A stretch of DNA of 64,000 nucleotides, taken from Periplaneta americana. Taxonomy: Eukaryota > Arthropoda > Insecta > Blattodea > Blattidae. The stretch covers positions 122,500,414 through 122,564,413 of the forward strand of contig NC_091130.1 of NCBI RefSeq assembly GCF_040183065.1. The letters run 5' to 3'. The notes under the pieces are model-generated. The model had not been told where the DNA came from, did no database searches, and saw only the letters and a list, made by a program, of their open reading frames with translations. This document shows positions 21,426 to 31,319 of this stretch, in pieces. A program made the position numbers and the translations under genes. How positions within the stretch are numbered: the first letter of the stretch is position 1; each line of letters begins with the position of its first letter.

Positions 21426-21952
21426 AAGATAAACACTTCCGCATTGACAGATCCTTCACGTATGTTGCAAGTGTTTGTACTTGAACTGTACGTATTGGTA
21501 GAAACTTCTAAGATCCGGATTGGTTTTCTCGTCTCTCCCCTCCTGGCCGCCATATTTCATGCATGGCGTCATTTTTATTGGATAAAAAACCTTTCATCGA
21601 TGACGTGTATATGGAGGAAGAAGGTGGAGACCTCCATAAAAACAAGACACGCTCGGAAACAGAGCCTATGCTTAGGCTAGAAGACGCCGTCTGCAAGGGT
21701 TTTGTTTTTTATCGTTTATTTTATTTCTTGTTCATTTTTGTAGTATATGGATTACTGCAAGTAACAGCAATGGGTCCCGTAAAACTGCAACAGACGTTTT
21801 TAACGAACAAAAATATTATGGCACTTCTATTGAAAATAATAGCAAGGGTATACACAATCAATTACAGAGTTTATAGCATTAATACACAGATTGAGGATAA
21901 TAAAATGTCACTGCCTTTAGGTAAGGTATTCATGAAGTCTCAAATTACTGTA
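21426..21952 (+). other. spacer between two facing HINEs, with an unassigned 141-codon frame
   Basis: The frame 21563-21988 starts MASFLLDKKPFIDDVYMEEE and has a hydrophobic run (FYRLFYFLFIFVVYGLLQV), but extends into the next HINE end, so at least its last dozen codons are transposon sequence. I do not recognise it. The 21520-21690 part is GC-richer than its flanks. It may be captured host sequence or chance. Confidence 0.3.
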
Positions 21953-22169
21953 GACTATTACGCTCTTACTACGTCATACTACTTTTGACCAATAAAACGG
22001 TACGAAAGGACGTATTTCAACCAATCATGGCTGCTTATCGCACAATTTTATCGCGTCCCTAGCATTTGTTTAATTTTATCGCGTCTCTAGCATTTGTTTA
22101 ATTTTATCGCGTCCCTAGCATTTGTTTCTTTGTTTGCCAACATTTGAAACTGCGCTGGTCTGGACGTCA

Positions 22170-22226
<57 letters not shown>

Positions 22227-23050
22227 CAAATCACTCCAGTCGATGCACAGCAGTTTCAAATATGACTCGCATTGGCATTCAAGAACAAGAATTAATAAAA
22301 ATCACTGATCATACCTATGCATCTTCTGAAATCCGATTTACAAATAAATCAAGAGCACCATTCGGTAATCCTGAATAAGTTGAATACACCATTTAGGCCC
22401 AAATTAACGAGTTCCACTTCTATTACGCACACCTCCAATATAACATCAATTGAACCACCAACCACATTCAAATTTGAAAATTGTACATTCAATAATTATT
22501 CCTTTTAAAATTATTCATGTTTATTTTTTATGTCATCGTCGTTAATTAAAACTTTTCTAACACTTGTGTATATTAGTTAGGTTAAGTTATAGCTTCTGCA
22601 ATATGATATTATGGATAGTCACGTATCATAGATTGTTTAATATTAAGATTTATTGAAAATCATCTGTCAAGTGACGTTGATTACTGGGATTCGGATAATT
22701 GAAGTGGAATGTTGCATTTTAATAAAAATGAAACTGAATCAACAAAGCCTTCTTGACTAGTAACATTGCCATCGTGTATAATAGATCGAAAACTTCTCGA
22801 CGAGAGGGCATTGCTCACTACTGCAATCTAGCATGCATCTAGCGTAATATTTGTAATGTTGAGATGGTACAATAATACATTTGAAGACAGTTGTATTTTC
22901 GTAAGTCAATTAATATTTTATTGTATTAGAGTACTTCGTTACTTCTAATCTTTATATACTTTCTTCTAATCGTGTAATAATCAATTAAATCCCACTAGAG
23001 TTTTGATTTTCTCTAGATAAATCAAAACGTCTAGTGAGATTACTGTTGAT
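21953..23050 (+). mobile_element. HINE copy 3, complete, head-to-head with copy 2b
   Basis: Starts GACTATTACGCTCTTACTAC, has the TTTATCGCGTCCCTAGCATT unit three times near 22045-22130, an (AT)n block (22178-22222), the inverted sub-terminal repeat GTGTAATAATC (22972-22982), and the 52-nt hairpin (22989-23040). Ends ..TTACTGTTGAT at 23050. The best-preserved copy, 1098 bp. Between the microsatellite and the hairpin is an open 63-codon frame without known motifs (22317-22508). Confidence 0.65.
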
Positions 23051-23332
23051 AAAAATTGCAAATATTGTTTAACTCCAGCAATTTTCTGAAACAAAATACG
23101 TGGTGTAAGACTAGCGAATTGGATTCCGAGCTCCGGGGCGATGAGCTCGAATCCTGTCTTTATTTATTATGTGATTGGAATATTTCGAGATTTTCTCTAA
23201 ATTATAAAGAGAATATTACGTAATGCTATGGCTAATTCAGCGGTGCCCAAAACTGGAAACGGCAGTGATTACATGCGAGAGACAGTGTAAGAAATAAGGA
23301 AGTGGGGGGAGAAGTGCATGGCATGAAAACTA
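23051..23332. other. spacer, nothing certain
   Basis: About 280 bp; GAGCTCGAATCCTGTC near 23148 faintly resembles a pol III B box but no A box precedes it. Confidence 0.35.
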
Positions 23333-24443
23333 CAGGGACATAATTTTATTTTTACTAACATTTTTAATATTAACCTGGCTATACCTTTCTATTAACGATT
23401 GAAACAGGAAACACCGTTTGCTACCCTTTCCTCGACGGAGTTCGATGATACTGGCGTAAAATACAAATCACTTTACTAGGTATAGGAGGAAAGAAAAGTG
23501 GTTCATCCATTTATGTAAACTAGGAAATATTGCAATTTTGAGTTTGATAATTTTCATTAGGTTTTTGTTTAATCAAAATACAGTACTGTATTAACACTTA
23601 GTGTTTTACACACGAATTGATCTATCCATTCGGAAGTATTAATTATGCAGTGTATATTGTACTGTTACAGCACATTAGCGTATTATATAGAGAATGAAGT
23701 TAAATTGAAAAATAATTATAATATGGATATTTAAACACATTTTAGAAAATGGTGGCCGTTCATTTCGATACAGGCTTCAGTTCTTTTGTGCATATTATCG
23801 CACTATAGGCTATTGTACCTAATTCCAATTACCAGTTTCGTCCTTCGTACGAGTAACTCATGTTGAAATAATTCTGTACCTACTCTATAAAAGAGTACCT
23901 TACGTACTGTAAATTCAATCTTCACTTCTGCCCGATCCGAAAAGATAAAATCACTCAGAAATGCTATGTACTGTACTGTCCGTCCAAGTGTTTTTGTCCC
24001 AGGGTCGTAGAAAGGGGTGAAATCACGTTACAATTACTTAACAAGTCCCTTTTATTTAAGTTATTTTAACAGTTGTATAATATTACTTAGACGTCCAATT
24101 CCTAACAGAAACTATTGTTTTCAGAAAAGAGCTAAGATAGCCCAGCTACTAGACTTTACAAAGGGGCGAACAGAAGCAGGTGGGGGAAACCGGGATGCGA
24201 CATAGGGAAACGGACGACAGTACCCGTACGAAAATATGATTCAATATTGAAAGCTCTTTCGTCACTGGAAAACGCGAACATATTTCTGAAACGTACTATA
24301 CTCAGTAACTCAGTACTGCTTACGCGCCCTCGGCTCTTGTGTCGTGAACGGTTGGAAGTTTACTAGTAGAAGGGGTGGGAGTGAAGTACATTCCAAAACT
24401 CAGGTACAATAAAATTTGAAGTAAAAATAAAATGATGTCCCTG
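23333..24443. mobile_element. CAGGGACATC transposon, copy 3, complete
   Basis: CAGGGACATAATTTTATTTT at 23333 to ..AAAATGATGTCCCTG at 24443, TA on both sides. 1111 bp with no nested insert; same orientation as copy 1, and serves as the reference for the uninterrupted family. Confidence 0.85.
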
Positions 24444-24449
24444 TACAAC

Positions 24450-24830
24450 CAGTGGTGGTTCGTGCACTAACATTGATTTCTTCATCAATCCCGAGAATAA
24501 AAATAACAAGCTTTCCTGTATCAATAATGTAATTACTGTCATCAAAAGCCAATAAAAAATATATACAAATTTTCTTGCTTTGTAAAAGTATTCCTAAATG
24601 AATGTAATCAGAAATATCCTGAATTCTCTTCTGGATATTTAGTCCAGAGAAATGTTCAGTTTTTCAAAATTAATTAACAAATTTGATTGGACGAATTATT
24701 TCGGCCACCTTGATCATTACGCTTTTATAAAACTCTCCTTCGTTGGAAGGCTTAAGAGAACGAGCTATTCCGTTCGCCACTAGATAGCTGGCTTCCTTAC
24801 ATTTATTTGTCATTTTTCTCTTCATGACGA
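24450..24830 (-). pseudogene. hAT transposase middle fragment
   Basis: Minus strand: KEASYLVANGIARSLKPSNE then GEFYKSVMIKVAEIIRP, and after a shift IQKRIQDISDYIHL, FLLAFDDSNYIIDTGKLVIF, ILGIDEEINV. This matches the hAT RNase-H-like region of GTF2IRD2/ZBED-like transposases (xxSLALDESxDxxDTAQLxIFIRGxxxxF). The D of AFDDS is in the place of the first catalytic acid. Stops and shifts disable it. Confidence 0.75.
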
Positions 24831-24914
24831 TGATTGTAGGCTGATTTCAGTTCTTGGAGTTAATAGCTCACTTCATTACTACAATAGCACGTAATATTCA
24901 ATCAGTTTTTCTAC

Positions 24915-25070
24915 AGTATTATTATTATTATTATTAATATTATTATTTTATTACTATTATTACTATAATTCTTACTATTATTATTATTACTACTATTATT
25001 ACTATTATTATTATTATTATTTAATTTTATAATTTTATAATTATTATTTGATCAATGATTGATGTAGACC
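24915..25070. repeat. (TTA)n and variants
   Basis: Interrupted ATT/ACT trinucleotide runs. Confidence 0.9.
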
Positions 25071-25204
25071 ATTATATTGTTTGTGTTTCATCTCATTGCC
25101 ATTTTCTATCATTCATTCTCATCATCATTTGTTGTTTTGTTCTGTTTTGTATCGTGCAAAACTGTAATTGGCCTTGTGCTGTTGTTTTTGCACGTTAATA
25201 TTCT

Positions 25205-25235
25205 AAATAAATAAATAAATAAATAAATAAATATA

Positions 25236-25265
<30 letters not shown>
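25205..25265. repeat. (AAAT)n microsatellite
   Basis: About fifteen AAAT units in two runs. Confidence 0.95.
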
Positions 25266-25269
<4 letters not shown>

Positions 25270-25312
25270 GAATTACTACTACTACTACTACTACTACTGC
25301 TAAAGTTATCAG

Positions 25313-25366
<54 letters not shown>

Positions 25367-25392
25367 TACTACTACTGCTAAAGCTATCAGTA

Positions 25393-25433
<41 letters not shown>

Positions 25434-25487
25434 GTTATTATTATTATTATTTGAATTACTACTACTACTACTACTGCTAAAGCTATC

Positions 25488-25523
<36 letters not shown>

Positions 25524-25560
25524 TAAATTACTACTACTACTACTGCTAAAGCTATCAGCA

Positions 25561-25619
<59 letters not shown>

Positions 25620-25656
25620 TGAATTACTAGTACTACTACTGCTAAAGCTATCACTA

Positions 25657-25688
<32 letters not shown>

Positions 25689-25731
25689 GTTATTATTTGA
25701 ATTACTACTACTACTGCTAAAGCTATCAGTA

Positions 25732-25775
<44 letters not shown>

Positions 25776-25780
25776 TGAAT

Positions 25781-25827
<47 letters not shown>

Positions 25828-25854
25828 AAGCTATCAGTATCATTATTATTATTG

Positions 25855-25888
<34 letters not shown>

Positions 25889-25890
25889 AT
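25266..25890. repeat. compound higher-order trinucleotide array
   Basis: Seven or so blocks of the form TTGAATTAC(TAC)n, then TGCTAAAGCTATCAGTATC, then (ATT)n. The 19-nt non-repeat core is well conserved while the TAC and ATT runs vary in length, so blocks are about 75-110 bp. The long open frames on both strands (poly-Leu, poly-Ile/Val) are artefacts of the repeat. Confidence 0.9.
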
Positions 25891-25920
25891 CAATAACTAG
25901 TAAATAACTGGTAATAGTCA

Positions 25921-26115
25921 CCTAAGGCCGTATTCATAGACATTCATAGCGAGGGCTTGCGGTGGATGATCAGCGAACTAACGTTTTTCGTATTCTTAAA
26001 CCAGTGCTAGCGATATGTTATGATATGAATCCTGTACAAGTAATCAGTCGATAGCCGGGGCTAGTTTAGCACGCTCGTAGCCCGGGCTAGCGAAATTTCT
26101 ATGCATATCACACCT
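25921..26115. mobile_element. small MITE
   Basis: GGCCGTATTCATAGACATTC at 25926 and a reversed, diverged partner (CGGGCTAGCGAAATTTCTAT, about 26082-26101) flank about 190 bp with internal TAGCCCGGGCTAG-type palindromes. CACCTAA occurs next to both ends, possibly a target duplication. Confidence 0.5.
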
Positions 26116-26231
26116 AAAGATTAGAAAAATAAATTAAAATGGAGATACAGCGCTTATTTTATCATTCACGGGAAGATGTAGACCTACGTATTGAGGAACG
26201 CATATAAGAATTATGCTAACACTTGCTGATA

Positions 26232-27126
26232 AATAATACTTACTTACTTACCGGCTTTTAAGGAACCCGGAGGTTAATTGCCGCCCTCACATAAGCCCGC
26301 CATTGGCCCCTATCCTGAGAAAGATTAATCAAGTCTCTATCATCATATCTCACCTCCCTCAAATCCATTTAAATATTCTTCCATCTACGTCTCGGGCTCC
26401 CCAAAGGTCTCTTTCCCCTCCGACCTCACAACTAAAACCCTATATGCATTTCTGGATTCTCCCATACGTGCTACATGCTCTGCCCATCTCAAACGTATGG
26501 ATTTAATGTTCCTAATTATGCCAGATGAAGAATACAATGCGTGCAGTTCTGCGTTGTGTAACTTTCTCCATTCTCCTGTAACTTCATCCCTCTTAGCCCC
26601 AAATATTATCCTAAGAGTCTTATTCTCAAACCCCTTAATCTCTGTTTGTCTCTCAAAGTAAAAGTCCAGGTTTCACAACCATGCAGAACAACCGGTAATA
26701 TAACTATTTTTATAAATTCTCACTTTAAGATATTTTGACAGCAGATTGGATGACAGAAGCTTCTCAATCGAGTAATAACAGGCATTTCCTATATCTATTC
26801 AGCATTTAACTTCCTCCGGAGTGTCATTTATATTTTTCACTGTTGCTCCAAGACATTTGAAGTTTTCTACCTCTTCGAAGGATAAATCTCCAATTTTTAT
26901 GTTTCCATTTCGTACAATATTCTGGTCATGATACATATATACTTTGTCTTTTCGGGATTTACTTCCAAATTTATCGCTTTACTTGCTTCAAGTAAAATTT
27001 CTGTGTTTTCCCTAATCGTTTGTGAATTTTCTCCTAACATATTCACGTCATCCGCATAGACAAGAAGCTGATGTAACCCGTTCAATTCCAAACTCTTTCT
27101 GTAATCCTGAAATGTCCTAATGGCAT
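26232..27126 (-). mobile_element. LINE-1 copy, 5'-truncated
   Basis: The (TTAC)n tail is at 26239-26250. Minus-strand RT ends with [20 protein letters not shown] (catalytic YADD, about 27050-27110), [17 protein letters not shown], then broken C-terminal sequence. 5' break within RT near 27126 (TCCTAATGGCATA, the same motif found near the end of other copies). Confidence 0.8.
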
Positions 27127-27790
27127 AGTGGTAGATTTGAATCCGGGGACAAACTTGAGTATTCACTTGTAATGTACCATTGAGCATGCTGAAGTGTTTA
27201 CAAGTTCCTCTAGCTCAGCATTGTAAAAAGTGTGCTCTGTATGGCTGTTGATTTTCAGCGAATCCCTTTTACTGTTACAGTACAAATCTCTACATGTTTT
27301 GTATAGAGCAGCGAGCATTCAGTCTGATTGTTTCACGCGATTGTGGTGATGTGATTGCAGTGAGTGCGTGTGCATCAGTGAAATACTAATGAGGAGCGGG
27401 TTAATGGCAGGTCTTTAGAATTTATAAAAACAAATCACAAATAAATCTATTTTAGTGAATCCACAAAACACTCAACATCAGAATAAACTAATCGAAAACG
27501 ACGCGTAGGAAGAGCTGTATTTTGAACTTCCTATCTTTTAAAAATATACTTGCTCATATACAGAAAATTAAAGTTTTCATTCAATATACATTGTTGTTTT
27601 CTTTTAGCACCTCAACTATTCCCTCACTGTATTCTGAAAAATTATATATCGAATTATCTGTCTAGATATTTTGGAAATATACTGCAAACTTTTAAACCAA
27701 TAACCGGTTGTTAAAAACAGTCAATTATGACAGCTAATCTTTACTTAGCCTCAATATTATACCCTGTTTCCTTAATTTATGACTTTCCTT
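27127..27790. other. unassigned sequence
   Basis: No TIR, tRNA-like box or protein family seen. Confidence 0.4.
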
Positions 27791-27794
27791 ACTT

Positions 27795-28500
27795 ATTTAC
27801 TACCCCTAATGGCTTTTAGAGAACCGGGAGGTTCATTTCCGCCCTCACATAAGCCCGCCATCGGTCTCTATCCTGAGCAAGATGAATCCAGTCCCTACCA
27901 TCATATCCCACCTCCCTCAATTTTGTTTTGATATTATCCCAACAACGCCTAATGTATTCCAACCAGGAGAAAATCTCAGGGGAATGAGACGCAGCGGGGT
28001 AATACTGTGAATGAATGTTGCTGTCATAAGATGTCATAAGGTCATACACGTGGGTACACGCATCTCCATTTGCTAATTCTCAAAGCACAAACTATAACAC
28101 TGATACACACATACTTACACTACCCTAGTTACAAAATTAGGTCACGGTTAATCTGCTGGTCTTTTTTAATCCCTCCACACAGGAAATAACATGTGCAGGA
28201 GAGCGCATGTTTTTTAAACTGACGTTATAACGGTAATATTATCTATCACTTCGCTCCAATAGATGACGCAACAGTAAGCATATTCCTTTCACGGTTAATC
28301 TCCTGGTTGGAGAACAGTAGGTCTTTCCAAAGGTCTCTTTCGCTCAGGTCTCCCACTAACACTTATGAATTTCTTGATTTACTTACGTGCTACATGTTCT
28401 GCCCTTCTCAAACGTCTAGATTTAATGTTTTTATGTTAGGTGGCGAAGAAAATGTGTGCAATTCTGCATTATATAACTTTCTTCATTCCCTCTAATATAT
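27795..28500 (-). mobile_element. LINE-1 3' fragment, split by a MITE
   Basis: 27808-27945 matches the last 140 bp of LINE-1 (GGTTCATTTCCGCCCTCACA, CATAAGCCCGCCATCGGTCT). After the MITE at 27957-28312 the same element continues (AGGTCTTTCCAAAGGTCTCT, GTGCTACATGTTCTGCCCTT, to about 28495). Diverged. Confidence 0.7.
27957..28312. mobile_element. 356-bp MITE
   Basis: TTCCAACCAGGAGA at 27957 and its near complement TCTCCTGGTTGGAGA at 28299-28312. A second GGTTAATCTGCTGG inside (28147) resembles the right end. No ORF. Confidence 0.6.
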
Positions 28501-28762
28501 TATTACATTTATAGCACGTTTTCAAATACTTCGTTCCATTTTTTAGAACCTAATAGAGACAAAATTCAAACACCAGTAAAACTGAACTTCACATACACAG
28601 TGAACCTATTATCTCAACTTTACAAAATACTTCGTCATTTCTACTTCATAATATAATCGCAATTATGTAGCATGATCGATGGACAATTAAACATTTAATC
28701 TTCTATAATTAAATAATTGATTAAATGGCGATCTTACTCGTGTTAATTATGTAAGCATCTGC

Positions 28763-28806
28763 GACTTACAGCTGTTTCGGTGCTATTCGACACCATCCTC
28801 AGAGAC
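28763..28806 (-). ncRNA. hammerhead ribozyme-like motif (left inverted arm)
   Basis: Minus strand: core CTGAGGA, stem II GGTG/CACC, GAA, palindromic stem III ACAGCTGT, A17. Stem I (GTCT against AGTC) has one mismatch, so cleavage is doubtful. Confidence 0.6.
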
Positions 28807-29639
28807 TACTAGATCTCGGCGCTATCTCAACTTCGCTGCCTGTTGTGTGGGTGCGTTCGTGTGATGAAGAGTTGTGTCAAATAGTGTGTGTGTTCTGAAA
28901 TTGATCTGTGTGTTGAGAATTTGATACAATTCGATACAAAGAACACATTAAAGCAATAACCAGAGGACTCAATACATCTACATATGCCAAACACATAACC
29001 TATGTTAACCACACATACAATAACATAAATACAGACATGGAAATCCTACACATACAACCCAAAAACCAAAAACTCAACACACTAGAACAGACGTGAGCAT
29101 TTAAAGAGATGCGCCGTACTACTCTGATTGCTGCAACACGCATCACCTGTTAACATAATACTCAGCGGTGGATCGCGTGAAGTATTGAAACACGGAACGT
29201 TAAGTAATTAAGCAGGACAAAAAGATACACAGTTTTCTACAAATGTTATTTTTATGAATAATGACAATGAAAGAAAACAAATTTTCCAAAACAAATACAA
29301 ACTATTTTACAAAAAGCTGAAACATAACTGTAATTCTAATTAAAACAATTACTGTAAAAACCTTATAAAATGATATAAAACGTACAATTCCACAACAGTT
29401 AAAAAGTAATGCCATAATCTGAACCTATTTGTTTTGAAAGGGCATCAGTCACTAATTTGCATCCTTTGAAAATAAAATTAAGAAACTAAGGAAAAATAGA
29501 TTCTTAACAAAAGATCAAGCAGATTACTAAGAAACAGAAAAACAACAATTAGGCTATTTTTTTAACTTCTTACTGTAGTTTTTTGTTGTTTTTGTCAATT
29601 TACGTCAATTGACTCATGCCCTTAAAAGAAAGGATTCGT

Positions 29640-29900
29640 TTATTCTTCTTCGTCACGTAAATCAGCAAGTGTTTCAAAATTTGGAGTTATGTCAGACATT
29701 GCAATTGTGAGCTGATAGAATAAATTTTCGTCTGAAATGCGTGATCTTGATTTGGATTTTACAATGGCCAACTGAGAAAAAAACTGTTCACAAATAAAGG
29801 TTGAGCCAAACATAGAAGCAATTTTCATCACAGAACTCCGAAGATGTGAATATTTTACTTCGCAAAGTTGTTTAAGCTTATATACATCTAAACCGGCCAT
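29640..29900 (-). pseudogene. hAT transposase C-terminal dimerisation domain
   Basis: KYSHLRSSVMKIASMFGSTF then ICEQFFSQLAIVKSKSRSRI and SDENLFYQLTIAMS match the hATC end of GTF2IRD2/SCAND3-like transposases (xxHAxxMASMFGSTYxCEQxFSxMKxxKSKxRSRLTDExL). The preceding codons (MAGLDVYKLKQL) are only the part after the deletion point. Confidence 0.85.
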
Positions 29901-30054
29901 ATTTGTGTACTTGCACTTGGGGTTTCGCGGCGAGACGCGCTAACCGTTACTCTACAGGTGTGGACTACTATTATTATAAAAAATAAAATAAAAAAATTGC
30001 TCCATTAAAACGAGTCTTTTCATAATGTCGCTCAACGTGCTAGTAAAATTTTGT

Positions 30055-30175
30055 AGCATAATAAGCACCTAAGGCTTTCCCCTTCTTCGCAACAAAAGAA
30101 TTCATTTTCACATTCTTTGTGGAAATAATATTTTTGGACTTTTTTAACTTCAGGAGCTTCCTTAGAGAGCGACAT
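30055..30175 (-). pseudogene. hAT transposase N-terminal (BED-type) piece
   Basis: Minus strand from the ATG at 30175: MSLSKEAPEVKKVQKYYFHK then ECENEFFCCEEGESLRCLLC. The Cys pair (CLLC) and preceding aromatic residues fit the start of a BED zinc finger; the His pair is lost in the deletion. Confidence 0.65.
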
Positions 30176-30474
30176 TTTTTTTAGTGAAATCCACCGCTGA
30201 CCGCCAGTTCTTCAACCGGTCGGACAAGTACCCCAGCTAGGGGTGTGGAGGGAGGGAGATCACGTCCTTGCGTTCGACTCCGTTCGACATGTACTACTGA
30301 TGCCCACGTCTGCACTAGAATAATAAGAAATATACAGACACACTAAAAGAAACCCCAATCTAATTCTCAACACAGATCAATTTCAGAACACACACATTAT
30401 TTGACACAACTCTTCATCACACGAACGCACCCACACAACAGGCAGCGAAGTTGAGATAGCGCCGAGATCTAGTA

Positions 30475-30518
30475 GGCTCTGAGGATGGTGTCGAATAGCA
30501 CCGAAACAGCTGTAAGCC
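30475..30518 (+). ncRNA. hammerhead ribozyme (type I), complete core
   Basis: Stem I GGCT (30475-30478) pairs with AGCC (30515-30518); CTGAGGA 30479-30485; stem II GGTG (30487-30490) with CACC (30499-30502); GAA 30503-30505; stem III is the self-complementary ACAGCTGT (30506-30513); cleavage position A 30514. Every conserved core base fits CUGANGA..GAAA..UH. The short palindromic stem III is the form known from PLE terminal repeats, thought to cut as a dimer. Confidence 0.8.
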
Positions 30519-30595
30519 GCACATGCTTACATAATTAACACGAGTAAGATCACCATTAATCAATTATTTATATTCAAGTGTTAAAAGTAGTGTAC

Positions 30596-31319
30596 GAAAG
30601 ATTCAACATGGATTCTATAATTAGTTTCTCTTTCATGAGATGATAACTTCCAACACCTTTCTGTGCATTCCATATTCCTGTGTGATTAGGCAGGTTAGTG
30701 TGCAAATTTACTTGTCTTCGAACAAGCGTTATCCAGCTCGGTAATAATTTTCACACAGATCACTTGTCAACGTCACTTTATCGCGAGATCAATGCCAACA
30801 TGTTGATTAAATACCGCAGCACGGCGGCTATGTCAGTTACCACCAGGAACAGCAATATAGCAGTTCGTGAACTCCAATGGTTAGCTATCACTTCAGCGTT
30901 TAAAGAATCGGTAAGGATGTAGCTTAAATTCATTAAACCATTGATTCATAGTAACGCACGTCATTTCCGATCTAATCTAGCAGGAGTCGTTACAAGTGAT
31001 TGGAACTTCAGTCTCCATCAATAATTTCTGTAATCACCTTTTACACAGATAACTCTTCCAGTCAGTTGCAGTAATCCTAGTAATGAAATTACTTTAATAA
31101 TTTAGTTACGAGAAACTGGCACGTTACCGAAGATGGACCTCAGTGTTTCCTCCCATGAAGAATTTGTGTAGAGTTACAACTATTACTTCATGACAGTCTC
31201 ACGAACATTGTTTATTGTGTCGAAGGTAACATCAGTATACTATTCGTTGTACCTTTCATTGACTTAAGTAACATATGTTTTGTTACCTGTTTTAAAGTTC
31301 AATTAAACCCAATGTAAAT
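30596..31319. other. unassigned sequence
   Basis: A 74-codon plus-strand frame (30698-30922) has no known motif. No repeats recognised. Confidence 0.4.

Larger units (their letters stand above)
29088..30312 (-). mobile_element. hAT element, 1225 bp, with perfect 8-bp target duplication
   Basis: TIRs CAGACGTGAGCAT (29088) and, reversed, CAGACGTGGGCAT (30312). CACTAGAA at 29080-29087 and 30313-30320 is exact. It encodes on the minus strand a BED-like N-terminus (from 30175) and a C-terminal dimerisation domain (29900-29640) with the middle missing, so it is a deletion derivative. A SINE head fragment (29930-29976, complement of ACACCTGTAGAGTAACGG) lies inside. Confidence 0.9.
28690..30595 (+). 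mobile_element. Penelope-like element (PLE) fragment with inverted terminal arm, split by hAT
   Basis: 28925-29087 encodes IRYKEHIKAITRGLNTSTYA, INTDMEILHIQPKNQKLNTL, the C-terminal end of a PLE GIY-YIG protein. After the hAT (29088-30312) it continues YEIYRHTKRNPNLILNT-like text (first codon mutated). A terminal region (about 30410-30595) with a hammerhead ribozyme follows. On the left, 28690-28922 is the inverted copy of that terminal region, an arrangement known for PLEs. RT is absent: strongly 5' truncated. Confidence 0.75.

Noticed and set aside
25432-25921. Poly-leucine and poly-isoleucine/valine open frames
   Set aside because: They are translations of ATT/TAC trinucleotide repeats on both strands.
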